DNA from: Alphaproteobacteria bacterium
GTDB taxonomy: Bacteria > Pseudomonadota > Alphaproteobacteria > Caulobacterales > Maricaulaceae
DNA: 64,000 nt
Assembly: GCA_024742735.1 (NCBI GenBank)
Contig: JANSXV010000002.1
Span: 310,001 to 374,000, forward strand
Direction of reading: 5' to 3'
Shown here: one piece after another, positions 16,787 through 25,009 of the stretch
Layout: each line of letters opens with the position of its first letter
How positions within the stretch are numbered: position 1 is the first letter of the stretch
The notes under the pieces: generated by a model
Told to the model about the DNA's origin: nothing
Database searches by the model: none
What the model saw: the letters and a program-made list of their open reading frames with translations, nothing else
Translations under genes and position numbers: made by a program

Positions 16787-17668
16787 ATGACCCGATTGTT
16801 CGCGACCGCCTCCGCCGCTGCCCTCCTCCTGGCCGCCTGCGGAGAGACGCCCGACGCGTCCGAGGGAGCCGAGACCGCCCAGCCCTCGGGCCAGACCGAA
16901 GAGGCCGGTCCGGCCGTGGACGGCCCGTCTCTGGAAGCCATTGTCGCTGAAGAGGACCTGGATACACGCATGGCGCTTCTGGAAGCGCGCGCCACGGCCC
17001 TTCAGGCGGAAATGCGCCGCCGGTTCGAGACACACCTGTCCCCGCTTCAGGACGACATGCAGGCCGTTGCAACCGCCATGGAGGCGGCCCAGGCCGAGAT
17101 GGACGCCGCAGCGGCGGCGAACGCCGCGCCGATCATCGCCGAGGCCCGCGCCTGCGAAGGCGGCGACCCGTCCGCGCCGGACTTCACCCCGCCCGAGCCC
17201 GATGAAGGCATGCCCGCCGCCGAAGCCAACGGCATGATCACCCAGGCTTTGATGCTGGCCGCTGACAATGCCGAGTGTGTCTATTCGCTCGGCACGGGCC
17301 TGCGTTTCCGCATCGACCGGGCGCAGGGCGAGGACATGCCGGTCGCCGATCCCGGCGAGATGGTGCGCGTGCACTATGAAGGCCGCCTGCCGGACGGAAC
17401 CGTGTTCGACAGCTCCTATCAGCGCGGCGAGCCGACCCAGTTCCCCTCCGACGGCGTGATCCAGGGCTGGGTCCAGGCGCTCGCCCATATGCGCGTCGGC
17501 GAACAGTGGACGCTCTTCATCCCGGCGGATCTGGGCTATGGCCCGCAGGGACGCGGCCCCATCGGCCCCAACGAGGCGATGATCTTCAAGGTCGAATTGC
17601 TGGCCCTGCCCGGCCGTCCCGAGGCCCCGGTCTATGAGCCGGAAGACGCCGAAGGCTCCGATGGCTGA
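16787..17668 (+). CDS. Lipoprotein FKBP-type peptidyl-prolyl isomerase
   Basis: 293 residues. The signal peptide ends in lipobox 'LLAAC', so it is a membrane-anchored periplasmic foldase. Residues ~45-145 are acidic and helical, with a coiled-coil-like Ala/Glu segment. The C-terminal ~110 residues are the FKBP domain: 'VRVHYEGRLPDGTVFDSSYQ', 'IQGWVQALAHMRVGEQWTLF', 'GPIGPNEAMIFKVELLAL'. It catalyses cis-trans isomerisation of Xaa-Pro bonds in exported proteins. Its last codons overlap the start of argE by 8 bases, so the two are translationally linked. Confidence 0.92.
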   Translation: MTRLFATASAAALLLAACGETPDASEGAETAQPSGQTEEAGPAVDGPSLEAIVAEEDLDTRMALLEARATALQAEMRRRFETHLSPLQDDMQAVATAMEAAQAEMDAAAAANAAPIIAEARACEGGDPSAPDFTPPEPDEGMPAAEANGMITQALMLAADNAECVYSLGTGLRFRIDRAQGEDMPVADPGEMVRVHYEGRLPDGTVFDSSYQRGEPTQFPSDGVIQGWVQALAHMRVGEQWTLFIPADLGYGPQGRGPIGPNEAMIFKVELLALPGRPEAPVYEPEDAEGSDG

Positions 17669-18812
17669 GGACGCCCGGGACTGGCTGGAGCGTCTGGTCG
17701 GGTTCGACACCACCTCGCGCAACTCCAATTTGGAGCTGATCGAGGCGGTGGAGGCCTATCTGACCGGGCTCGGCGCGCGCTGCGAACGCATCACCAGCCC
17801 GGACGGCGCCAAGGCCAATCTCCACGCCGTGCTGGGCCCGGATGTCGATGGCGGCGTCGTGCTGTCCGGTCATACCGATGTCGTGCCCGTGGACGGTCAG
17901 GACTGGTCGAGCGATCCGTTCAAGGTCACTGAGCGTGACGGCAAGCTGTTGGGTCGTGGAACCTGCGACATGAAGGGCTTTATCGCCTGCGCCCTGGCGG
18001 CCGCGCCGGGCTTTGCGAAGGCGAAGCTGAAACGGCCGGTCCATTTCGCCTTCTCCTATGACGAGGAGATCGGCTGTCTTGGCGCGCCGGACATGATCAG
18101 GGTCATGGCGGGCAAGAGCCCGCGCCCCAGCGCCGTAATCGTCGGCGAACCCACCCTGATGCAGGTCGTGACCGGCCATAAAGGGCTGTACTCGGTGCGG
18201 GTCGAGGTCCATGGCAAGGAGGCCCATTCCAGCCTCGTGAAGGACGGCGCCTGCGCCCTGACCCAGGCCGGGCGGCTGATGAATTTCATCTATGAGGAAT
18301 CACAGCGCCTGAAAGCCGCCGCGCCCGCCGACAGCCCGTTCGACCCGCCCTACGGCACGCTCACTGTGGGCCGGGGCGGCGGCGGCACGGCGATCAATAT
18401 CCTGGCCAGGCACGCCTGGTTCGAGGCGCTCATGCGCCCTGCGCCCTGGGATGACGGGCCGGGCCTGGGCGAGCGGCTGAAAGCCCGATGCGCCGAAGTG
18501 GAAGCGCAAATGCGCGAAACCGCGCCGGAGGCTCGCATCACGATTGAAGTCCTCAGCAACGTACCGCCGCTGCGCCCTGAAGAGATGGGCGAAGCCGAGA
18601 CCCTCGCCCGCGCCCTGACCGGGGACAATTCCCCGCGCGTCGTCGCCTACGGCACCGAGGGCGGTCAGTTCCAGGAGGCCGGATTCTCCACCGTCATCTG
18701 CGGGCCCGGCTCCATCGAACAGGCCCACCAGCCCGACGAGTTCGTGGCGCTTGAGCAGCTCGAAGCGTGCGAGGCGTTTCTGGGGAAATTGCGGCAGCGG
18801 TTGGGGGTTTAG
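17661..18812 (+). CDS. argE: Acetylornithine deacetylase
   Basis: 383-residue M20-family amidohydrolase, converting N-acetylornithine to ornithine in arginine synthesis. ATG 17661 is chosen over the open frame from 17634 because it gives the usual N-terminus (MAEDARDWLERLVGFDTTSR). Metal and catalytic motifs are intact: 'SGHTDVVPVDG' (His/Asp, near residue 70), 'GRGTCDMKGF' (bridging Asp near 103), 'YDEEIGCLGAP' (general-base Glu near 135) and 'YGTEGGQF' (oxyanion/dimer region). The 3' 89 bases are repeated, diverged, at 20773-20861 on the far side of the AT-rich graspetide-like island. Confidence 0.95.
   Translation: MAEDARDWLERLVGFDTTSRNSNLELIEAVEAYLTGLGARCERITSPDGAKANLHAVLGPDVDGGVVLSGHTDVVPVDGQDWSSDPFKVTERDGKLLGRGTCDMKGFIACALAAAPGFAKAKLKRPVHFAFSYDEEIGCLGAPDMIRVMAGKSPRPSAVIVGEPTLMQVVTGHKGLYSVRVEVHGKEAHSSLVKDGACALTQAGRLMNFIYEESQRLKAAAPADSPFDPPYGTLTVGRGGGGTAINILARHAWFEALMRPAPWDDGPGLGERLKARCAEVEAQMRETAPEARITIEVLSNVPPLRPEEMGEAETLARALTGDNSPRVVAYGTEGGQFQEAGFSTVICGPGSIEQAHQPDEFVALEQLEACEAFLGKLRQRLGV
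18724..18812 (+). repeat. Direct repeat, left copy (3' end of argE)
   Basis: The last 89 bases of argE match 20773-20861 without gaps at 75 of 89 positions (about 84%, counted by hand), offset exactly 2049 bases. Both copies stay in frame and end in TAG. They bracket the AT-richer island. Confidence 0.9.
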
Positions 18813-18815
18813 CTC

Positions 18816-19379
18816 TCAGTCCTGCGCTTCAGCGGAGCTTTCGCATTTCTCGATCTGGGGCATGGCATGGCCTTGCACTGCATATCGTTCAAAGAGCCCG
18901 CTCGGCAGCATAGCGCTCGTACAGGCGCGTCCGTACCGGGAGCCGTCGCTGTTGAGCTGGGTGCCGAAGATCTGTGCATCAGAGAGCGCTAGGGCGATTC
19001 TGTCCCAGCTTGCCGCCACGAGCCATCTGAAGGTCGGATGCGCGGGAAATGCTTCAACAGCGCTCTGGGCATAAATGTTCGCTGTAACCCAATCGCTTGG
19101 ACTTGAACTATGGTGAAATAGAACGGCGGCGTGGAAGTAGTCCCAGCTGGTCGTAACCTGCCCGTCGGCTACAAGCGCCTCGACCTGCTCGAGGCGCGCT
19201 TGCAGCGCCTCCTGATAGGCGTTCGGCTCCATCGCCATATTCAAGTCGGCTTGGTCGGCGATATAGAGTTCACAGAGGACCTGATTGCTTTGGGCATCGC
19301 ACACGTAGTTCTCGCCGCCGCTGCTTTGAAAGCTCGCGAGGCTAAAAAGAATACTGGCGAATAGGCTCAAATTCGTCAT
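18816..19379 (-). CDS. Exported hypothetical protein of the graspetide-like cluster (DUF6624-like)
   Basis: 187 residues from ATG 19379, which follows AAGGAG by 7-8 bases. A signal peptide (MTNLSLFASILFSLASFQSS) indicates export. The C-terminal half contains 'AASWDRIALALSDAQIFGTQ', resembling the 'DRv....G..Q.YGTQ' signature of DUF6624-type proteins; that assignment is tentative. It is codirectional with and overlaps the ATP-grasp gene by 38 bases, so it belongs to the same operon. Base composition is clearly poorer in GC than flanking genes. It may act on, bind or export-assist the mature peptide; function unknown. Its stop lies 3 bases from the argE stop. Confidence 0.8.
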   Translation of the reverse strand: MTNLSLFASILFSLASFQSSGGENYVCDAQSNQVLCELYIADQADLNMAMEPNAYQEALQARLEQVEALVADGQVTTSWDYFHAAVLFHHSSSPSDWVTANIYAQSAVEAFPAHPTFRWLVAASWDRIALALSDAQIFGTQLNSDGSRYGRACTSAMLPSGLFERYAVQGHAMPQIEKCESSAEAQD

Positions 19380-20433
19380 CGTCGCGCTCCTTTTCACACA
19401 GTTCAGATGCTGCAGCGCTAAGCTCGCTGAACGTGAGATGCACAGGGTCGGTTGGAGAGAACGACCATGGACAACCCCCGTACGATAAAAACTGCCACAT
19501 AAGGTCGAGCAGCGAAAGGTTTGGCAAGGCTTCTTCGAGGAATAGAAACTGGCCTTGGGGGTTCACCTCGAGAAAAACCCAACACCCGTCCTGATCGATT
19601 ATGAAGTCGAAACATCCAAAAACGATATCAAGCCGCCTCATGAGGCGCTCAATCCCTGAGGCGATTTCAGGCGGAATTTCAATCGCCTTCGGCGTCAGAT
19701 GCCTTGGATGGAGATGGCGCCAATCAACCGAGCTGACTGAGAACCTTTGAGAGGCGATCGCCACCGCAACCTGATGGCGACCGAAGCAGGTGACTCGGAC
19801 TTCTTCGCGCTTCTCTACACGTCTCTGGACAATGAGTGGGAGAAGAAAGCCGCTTTTTATTGCGTCAAGCGCTTCTCGGTCGAGTGGTCGCGTCATCAAC
19901 TCGAACAACGCGCCGCCTTCGTGCCACGACGCCGGAGTAAACGGTTTGCAGACGAACTCTTCGTCCGGTGCCTCCGCAAGAAGCTGCTCTATTGCGTCAA
20001 GATCGTTGGAGATGATTGTCTCGGGCGTCGTGAGGCCGAATTCGCTAGCCGCATTCAGCTGCGCAATTTTGGAGCGCTCACTCCGTGTTCGGCTCATTGG
20101 GTTGACCCAAATGGCGTGCGCCAGCTGCGAGACGAAGTTGTGGAAAAACTCCTCGGCTTCACGTTCTGCGAATTCTCGATCTCTCCCATCCAGGCCGTCG
20201 AACGAAGGGGCCTTCGTTCGACGGTTCCAGATAACTTCCGCTTCGCCAAGCTCAACACTCGCCGATCTAGTTGAGGCGGCGATTTTAGCTGAGCCGGAAT
20301 TGCAAGTTGTAGTGATCGAACAGAACGGCAGACTTCCAAAATCCACCAAGACTGTCCTGACGCCACGGGCGCGCAGCGCCAAATGAACAGAGATTGAGTG
20401 GATGTCGCCGGCAAAGGCGGCGATGACGATCAT
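19342..20433 (-). CDS. ATP-grasp peptide ligase, MvdD/graspetide-synthetase-like
   Basis: 363 residues with the two-part architecture of graspetide ligases. An N-terminal pre-ATP-grasp domain ('MIVIAAFAGDIHSISVHLAL') leads to 'WVNPMSRTRSERSKIAQLNA' (residues 109-128). The ATP-grasp fold follows: 'GLTTPETIISND' (133-144), 'EFVCKPF' (Lys-163), 'VEKREEVRVTCFG' (206-218), 'DWRH' (237-240) and the Mg-binding 'FLEVNPQGQFLFLE' (287-300, with Glu-289/Asn-291). These enzymes form side-chain ester or amide rings between Ser/Thr or Lys and Asp/Glu of a precursor peptide. The precursor candidate lies 39 bases upstream. Codon use is much less GC-biased than neighbouring genes. Confidence 0.9.
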   Translation of the reverse strand: MIVIAAFAGDIHSISVHLALRARGVRTVLVDFGSLPFCSITTTCNSGSAKIAASTRSASVELGEAEVIWNRRTKAPSFDGLDGRDREFAEREAEEFFHNFVSQLAHAIWVNPMSRTRSERSKIAQLNAASEFGLTTPETIISNDLDAIEQLLAEAPDEEFVCKPFTPASWHEGGALFELMTRPLDREALDAIKSGFLLPLIVQRRVEKREEVRVTCFGRHQVAVAIASQRFSVSSVDWRHLHPRHLTPKAIEIPPEIASGIERLMRRLDIVFGCFDFIIDQDGCWVFLEVNPQGQFLFLEEALPNLSLLDLMWQFLSYGGCPWSFSPTDPVHLTFSELSAAASELCEKERDDDEFEPIRQYSF

Positions 20434-20472
20434 CGAAAATTCTCATGAGGTTCGGAGTCGGTGATCGAAACC

Positions 20473-20673
20473 TCAGGAATCCCAATCGGTCGTCCGGTCC
20501 ATGCCCGGCCCGCAGCCCGTACGGGTTCCAGGCGAGCTGCAGGTATTCGTCGGGCAGCCGTCGTCAAAGAAAATCAGGTCGTTTCCGCCGCCGATCTGCT
20601 TGATCTCTTCCTCCAGCAGCTCACGGACTTTGCTGGTGTCCGAAGCCAGGGCGCGTTGTGCGATACGTTGCAT
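20473..20673 (-). CDS. Graspetide-like precursor peptide
   Basis: 66 residues from ATG 20673, directly after an AGGAGG ribosome site; the open frame extends back to 20727 but that part lacks one. Residues 1-28 form a probable leader: basic then amphipathic helix ('DTSKVRELLEEEIKQI') ending in Gly-Gly-Gly at 28-30, like double-glycine leaders cut by C39 peptidases. The rest, 'NDLIFFDDG' then 'CPTNTCSSPGTRTGCGPG' then 'MDRTTDWDS', is rich in Thr/Ser and Asp, the residues joined by graspetide ligases, and has three Cys. 'TTDWD' recalls the SDWE end of microviridin cores. It lies immediately upstream of the ATP-grasp gene on the same strand. No transporter or protease gene is nearby. Confidence 0.8.
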   Translation of the reverse strand: MQRIAQRALASDTSKVRELLEEEIKQIGGGNDLIFFDDGCPTNTCSSPGTRTGCGPGMDRTTDWDS

Positions 20674-20678
20674 TGATG

Positions 20679-20696
20679 CCTCCTGTTTTGGGGAGG
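20679..20696 (-). promoter_or_regulatory. Possible hairpin masking the precursor ribosome binding site
   Basis: On the coding (minus) strand CCTCC (from 20696-20692) can pair with GGAGG (20683-20679), which is the Shine-Dalgarno itself, around an 8-base loop. A five-GC-rich-pair stem could damp translation of the precursor. The AT-rich stretch 20697-20760 beyond it probably carries the promoter, but no confident -35/-10 pair is visible. Confidence 0.35.
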
Positions 20697-20772
20697 ATAC
20701 GTTGTCCATTGCAACCAAAGAAATCAAAAAAAATACAACCTGCGGTAATTATCCGGCCCTGCGACTTTGCTC

Positions 20773-20861
20773 CCCACCAGCCCGAGGAGTTTGTGGCGAT
20801 CAAGCAGCTGGACGCGTGCGAGGCGCTTCTGGGGAAGCTGCGGCAGCGGTTGACTGCTTAG
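20773..20861 (+). pseudogene. argE 3'-end fragment (right-hand direct repeat)
   Basis: Encodes HQPEEFVAIKQLDACEALLG then KLRQRLTA and a TAG, closely matching the last ~28 residues of the complete ArgE at 17661-18812. It differs at 14 of 89 bases, mostly by synonymous or conservative changes (D/E, L/I, E/D, F/L), which means it evolved as a coding sequence rather than decaying here. There is no upstream argE body, since the match stops abruptly at 20773. It is a remnant that marks the right edge of the inserted island. Confidence 0.9.
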
Positions 20862-20897
20862 GGTGCAGGGCCCCGTTCAACGCGCCCATGCCTCTTG

Positions 20898-20990
20898 TCA
20901 TCCCCCGGCTTGTCCGGGGGACCCATGCCGTGAACTTGGACTCTGGCTCGACCCTTCCGGCATGGGTGGCCCGGACAAGCCGAGCCATGA
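20898..20990. repeat. Imperfect inverted repeat, intergenic
   Basis: Arms of 32 bases (20898-20929 and 20959-20990; TCATCCCCCGGCTTGTCCGG and its near complement) face each other around a 29-base spacer with about five mismatches. This is the 'TCATCCCCGGACTTGTCCGGGGA' type of dispersed intergenic repeat seen in many alphaproteobacteria. It lies between the argE fragment and phhA. Confidence 0.7.
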
Positions 20991-21021
20991 CAAAAAATGG
21001 GATCGCCCGCCTCTTTGACCC

Positions 21022-21055
21022 CGGCCCTCTCCTCTCCATGAGGGGAGAGGGGGCG
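21022..21055. repeat. Short palindromic C/G-rich repeat
   Basis: ACCCCGGCCCTCTCCTCTCC then ATGAGGGGAGAGGGGG is palindromic and resembles the two elements at 8151-8281. It lies just after the phhA stop (minus strand) and could also act as a terminator-like hairpin, though no T tract follows. Confidence 0.6.
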
Positions 21056-21063
21056 AGATCATC

Positions 21064-22179
21064 TCACCGTCCGTGCTTCGCGCGCAGCTTCTCCATGTGC
21101 GCTTGCGCCCTGGGTTTCCCCTTGCCGCCGCAGAACTTGTAGACCTGCCGGCCTTCGGTCACGACCTCGTCGGTGTCCAGGCACGCCGTCGTGGCGTAGG
21201 TGAAGCCCGGCGGCAGGCGCTTGTAGATCGGGGTGAAGTCCCGCCCGGCCGTGGAGCGGTAGAGCGCCTCGATGGAGTCCACCACGAAATAGGTGTCCTG
21301 GAAGTCGCTGATCACATAGTCGGTGCGCATGACCCGCTCGGGCACCATCTTGATGCGATGGGGGCTGTCTGAGTAGAGCGAGAACAGGGTCTCGTCCGGG
21401 CTGGACAGGATGCCCGCGCCGTAGATGCGCAGCTCGCCCTCCTCCTCGATCAGGCCGAACTCCACCGTGTACCAGTAGATCGCGCCGAAATTCTTCAGCC
21501 GGTTAAATTCGATGGCCCGGTGACCGCCCGCGCCATAGGCCTGAATGTAGTCGGCGAAGAACGGATCCATGAGCATGGGCACATGGCCGAAGATGTCGTG
21601 GAAGATGTCCGGCTCCTGCAGGTAGAACAGGTCGTCCTCCACAGCGGAGTATTCGATATGCTCCGGGGCGCGGCCTTCATTGGCCTTGCGCACCCTGTCG
21701 GTCTTCGGCTTGCCGCCGCGGATGAAGGCGCCGGCCGGGAAGCGCCGGTTCTCCAGATGCCAGAAGAAGACATTGTCCGGGATCAGCTCCGGCACCGGCA
21801 CGACGCGCCAGCCCGTGGCGGGCTCGAGGATCTGGTTGATGTCCTCGAAGTCCGGGATGCCGTCCTTGAACAGGTGCTCCAGCGCCTCGAACCCTTTCAT
21901 GAAGTCGGAACAGGCCCGGCCCGGCAGCATCTTGCGCTGGTTCTCAAACAGCAGCCGCCAGCGCTGGTGCTCGGCCTCGGTGTAGACCGGCTGGCGCTTG
22001 AGCATCCAGCTCTCGGTCTCGAAGTCTGCGGCGGTCAGCTGATGGCCTTCCGGGCGGATGGCGTAGCGGTGCATGGCCCCGCCAGGGCCGTCGATCCCGG
22101 CGCCCTGGTCCTGCAGAAGCGGATCGAAATAGGCCTCGCCCATGTCGGGGATGGCGGTGTCGACGTGCGTATCGGGCAT
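21064..22179 (-). CDS. phhA: Phenylalanine 4-monooxygenase
   Basis: 371-residue aromatic amino acid hydroxylase, converting Phe to Tyr with tetrahydropterin and O2 at a non-haem iron. Iron ligands are His-194 and His-199 in 'DIFHDIFGHVPMLMD' and Glu-240 in 'YWYTVEFGL'. ATG 22179 follows GGAGG by 9 bases. The protein is longer than the ~265-300 residues of characterised bacterial enzymes; the extra length is mainly an N-terminal ~55 residues with no obvious ACT domain. The pterin-recycling partner PhhB is encoded about 18 kb away at 39916. The gene is divergent from the Fe-alcohol dehydrogenase. Confidence 0.95.
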   Translation of the reverse strand: MPDTHVDTAIPDMGEAYFDPLLQDQGAGIDGPGGAMHRYAIRPEGHQLTAADFETESWMLKRQPVYTEAEHQRWRLLFENQRKMLPGRACSDFMKGFEALEHLFKDGIPDFEDINQILEPATGWRVVPVPELIPDNVFFWHLENRRFPAGAFIRGGKPKTDRVRKANEGRAPEHIEYSAVEDDLFYLQEPDIFHDIFGHVPMLMDPFFADYIQAYGAGGHRAIEFNRLKNFGAIYWYTVEFGLIEEEGELRIYGAGILSSPDETLFSLYSDSPHRIKMVPERVMRTDYVISDFQDTYFVVDSIEALYRSTAGRDFTPIYKRLPPGFTYATTACLDTDEVVTEGRQVYKFCGGKGKPRAQAHMEKLRAKHGR

Positions 22180-22310
22180 GATCTCAAACCTCCGCGCCGG
22201 CGCGCCTCAGGCGCGCTCTGGTCAGGCGATGTTGCATACCCCTAACATGCCCGCCGAACGACGCGACATAAAGGGCCGTGCACCGCACGCGGACACTCAG
22301 GTGAGCGATC

Positions 22311-23453
22311 ATGACCAACGCCTTTGCCTTCACCACAGTTCCCAAAGTCCTGTTCGAGGCCGGTTCCAGCGCCCGGCTCGCCGAGACGGCCGCGCCCGCG
22401 CTGAAGGGCGCGAAACGCATCCTCTTCGTCACCGATGAGGGCGTCATGGGCGCAGGGCTCGCGGAAGCGGCGCTGGCGGGCCTCCATGAGGCGGGGCTCG
22501 ATGTGCTCGTCTTCGACAGGACCATCGCCGATCCGCCGGACTCCACCGTGCTGGAGGCGGTGACCGAAGGGCGCGAATTCGGCGCGGAGGCCGTGATCGG
22601 CTTCGGCGGCGGCAGCCCCATGGACACCGCCAAGGTCGTCTCCGTGCTGTTGTCCGGCGAGCAGGATCTGTCGTCCATGTACGGCGTGCAGCAGGTCACC
22701 GCCTCGCGCCCGCCCCTGATCCTTCTGCCGACCACCGCCGGGACGGGGTCGGAGGTGACGAACGTCGCCGTGATCACCACCGGCGCGACGTCCAAGCGCG
22801 GAATCGCGGCCGATCCTCTGTATGCGGATATGGCGATCCTCGATGCAGACCTGACCCTCGGCCTGCCGCGTCACCCGACGGCCTATACCGGCATCGACGC
22901 CATGGTTCACGCCATCGAGGCGTTCACCAATCGCCGGGCCAAGAACCCGGTCTCCGACGCGCTGGCGCTGACCGCGCTGAAGCTGCTGCACGGCTCGATC
23001 CTGCAAGCGTGCGAGGACGGTTCGGACCGCAAGGCGCGCGGCGACATGTTGCTGGGCGCCATGCTGGCCGGCCAGGCGTTTTCCAACAGCCCGTGCGCGG
23101 GCGTGCACGCCATGGCCTATCCGCTGGGCGGGATGTTCCACGTGCCCCACGGGCTTTCCAACGCCGTCGTCCTGCCGCCGGTCCTGCGCTACAACGCCTC
23201 GGCGGCTGAAGATCAGTATGCGGAGATATCCTCCCATCTGGGACTGAAGCCCGGCTCTGCGGGCCTCATCAAGGAGATGGACAGGATCGCCGAAGCCGTT
23301 GGCATCGAGCGGCGCTTGAGCGACCTTGGGATCAGCCATAACGACGTCCCGAAGATGAGCGAGGACGTCGCCGCCAATGACCGCCTCCTGCCCAACAATC
23401 CCCGCGAGATGACCTATGAGGCCATCGTGGCGATGTATGAGGAGATACTGTGA
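22311..23453 (+). CDS. Iron-containing alcohol dehydrogenase
   Basis: 380 residues of the group III (Fe-ADH) family. The NAD-binding half has '[20 protein letters not shown]' and '[19 protein letters not shown]', and the metal site comprises Asp near '[20 protein letters not shown]' (here ILDADL) plus His residues in 'MVHAIEAFT' and '[18 protein letters not shown]'. It oxidises or reduces small alcohols/aldehydes in the cytoplasm; the specific substrate is unclear. The next gene, a thioesterase, overlaps it by 4 bases (GTGA). Confidence 0.92.
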   Translation: MTNAFAFTTVPKVLFEAGSSARLAETAAPALKGAKRILFVTDEGVMGAGLAEAALAGLHEAGLDVLVFDRTIADPPDSTVLEAVTEGREFGAEAVIGFGGGSPMDTAKVVSVLLSGEQDLSSMYGVQQVTASRPPLILLPTTAGTGSEVTNVAVITTGATSKRGIAADPLYADMAILDADLTLGLPRHPTAYTGIDAMVHAIEAFTNRRAKNPVSDALALTALKLLHGSILQACEDGSDRKARGDMLLGAMLAGQAFSNSPCAGVHAMAYPLGGMFHVPHGLSNAVVLPPVLRYNASAAEDQYAEISSHLGLKPGSAGLIKEMDRIAEAVGIERRLSDLGISHNDVPKMSEDVAANDRLLPNNPREMTYEAIVAMYEEIL

Positions 23454-23883
23454 GCGGCCGCCCCACGCCCTCCTTACGCTCCGCCTACGCCGTGTTCGAG
23501 CCCATCGAGACGCGATGGGCCGATAATGACGTATACGGACATATCAACAATGTCGCCTATTACGGCTATTTCGACACGGCTGTGAACCGGCGCCTGGCCG
23601 CGGCCGGATTGCTGGACATTCTGGGCGGCGAGACCATCGGCCTGGTGGTGGAGACGGGGTGCCAGTATTTCGCGCCCGCCGCCTTCCCCGAGGCTTTGGA
23701 GGCGGGCCTGCGCGTGGCGAAGTTGGGCACGAGCTCGGTGCGCTATGAGCTGGCGATCTTCAAGGCCGGCGAAGACACTGCCATCGCTGAAGGGCATTTC
23801 ATCCATGTCTATGTGGACCGGGAAAGCCGCCGGCCTGCGCCGCTGCCGGACGCCTGGCGCGAGGTCCTGAGCGGCTGGCGGGT

Positions 23884-23887
<4 letters not shown>
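23450..23887 (+). CDS. Acyl-CoA thioesterase (4-hydroxybenzoyl-CoA thioesterase/YbgC-like)
   Basis: 145-residue hot-dog-fold thioesterase. The signature is '[20 protein letters not shown]', where the Asp is the catalytic residue of the AU/YbgC class, followed by '[20 protein letters not shown]'. The GTG start overlaps the Fe-ADH stop by 4 bases, so the two are translationally coupled. It hydrolyses acyl- or aromatic-CoA thioesters; the physiological substrate is not evident. Its stop shares the palindrome CTAG with the converging queG stop. Confidence 0.9.
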
Positions 23888-25005
<1,118 letters not shown>

Positions 25006-25009
25006 CGGA

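Noticed and set aside
19747-20386. Plus-strand frames opposite the ATP-grasp gene
   Set aside because: They overlap each other in different frames, and the minus-strand protein carries complete ATP-grasp motifs.
20658-20861. 67-codon plus-strand ORF at the precursor locus
   Set aside because: Its first part is antisense to the precursor and leader; only the last 28 codons are meaningful, as a fragment of argE.
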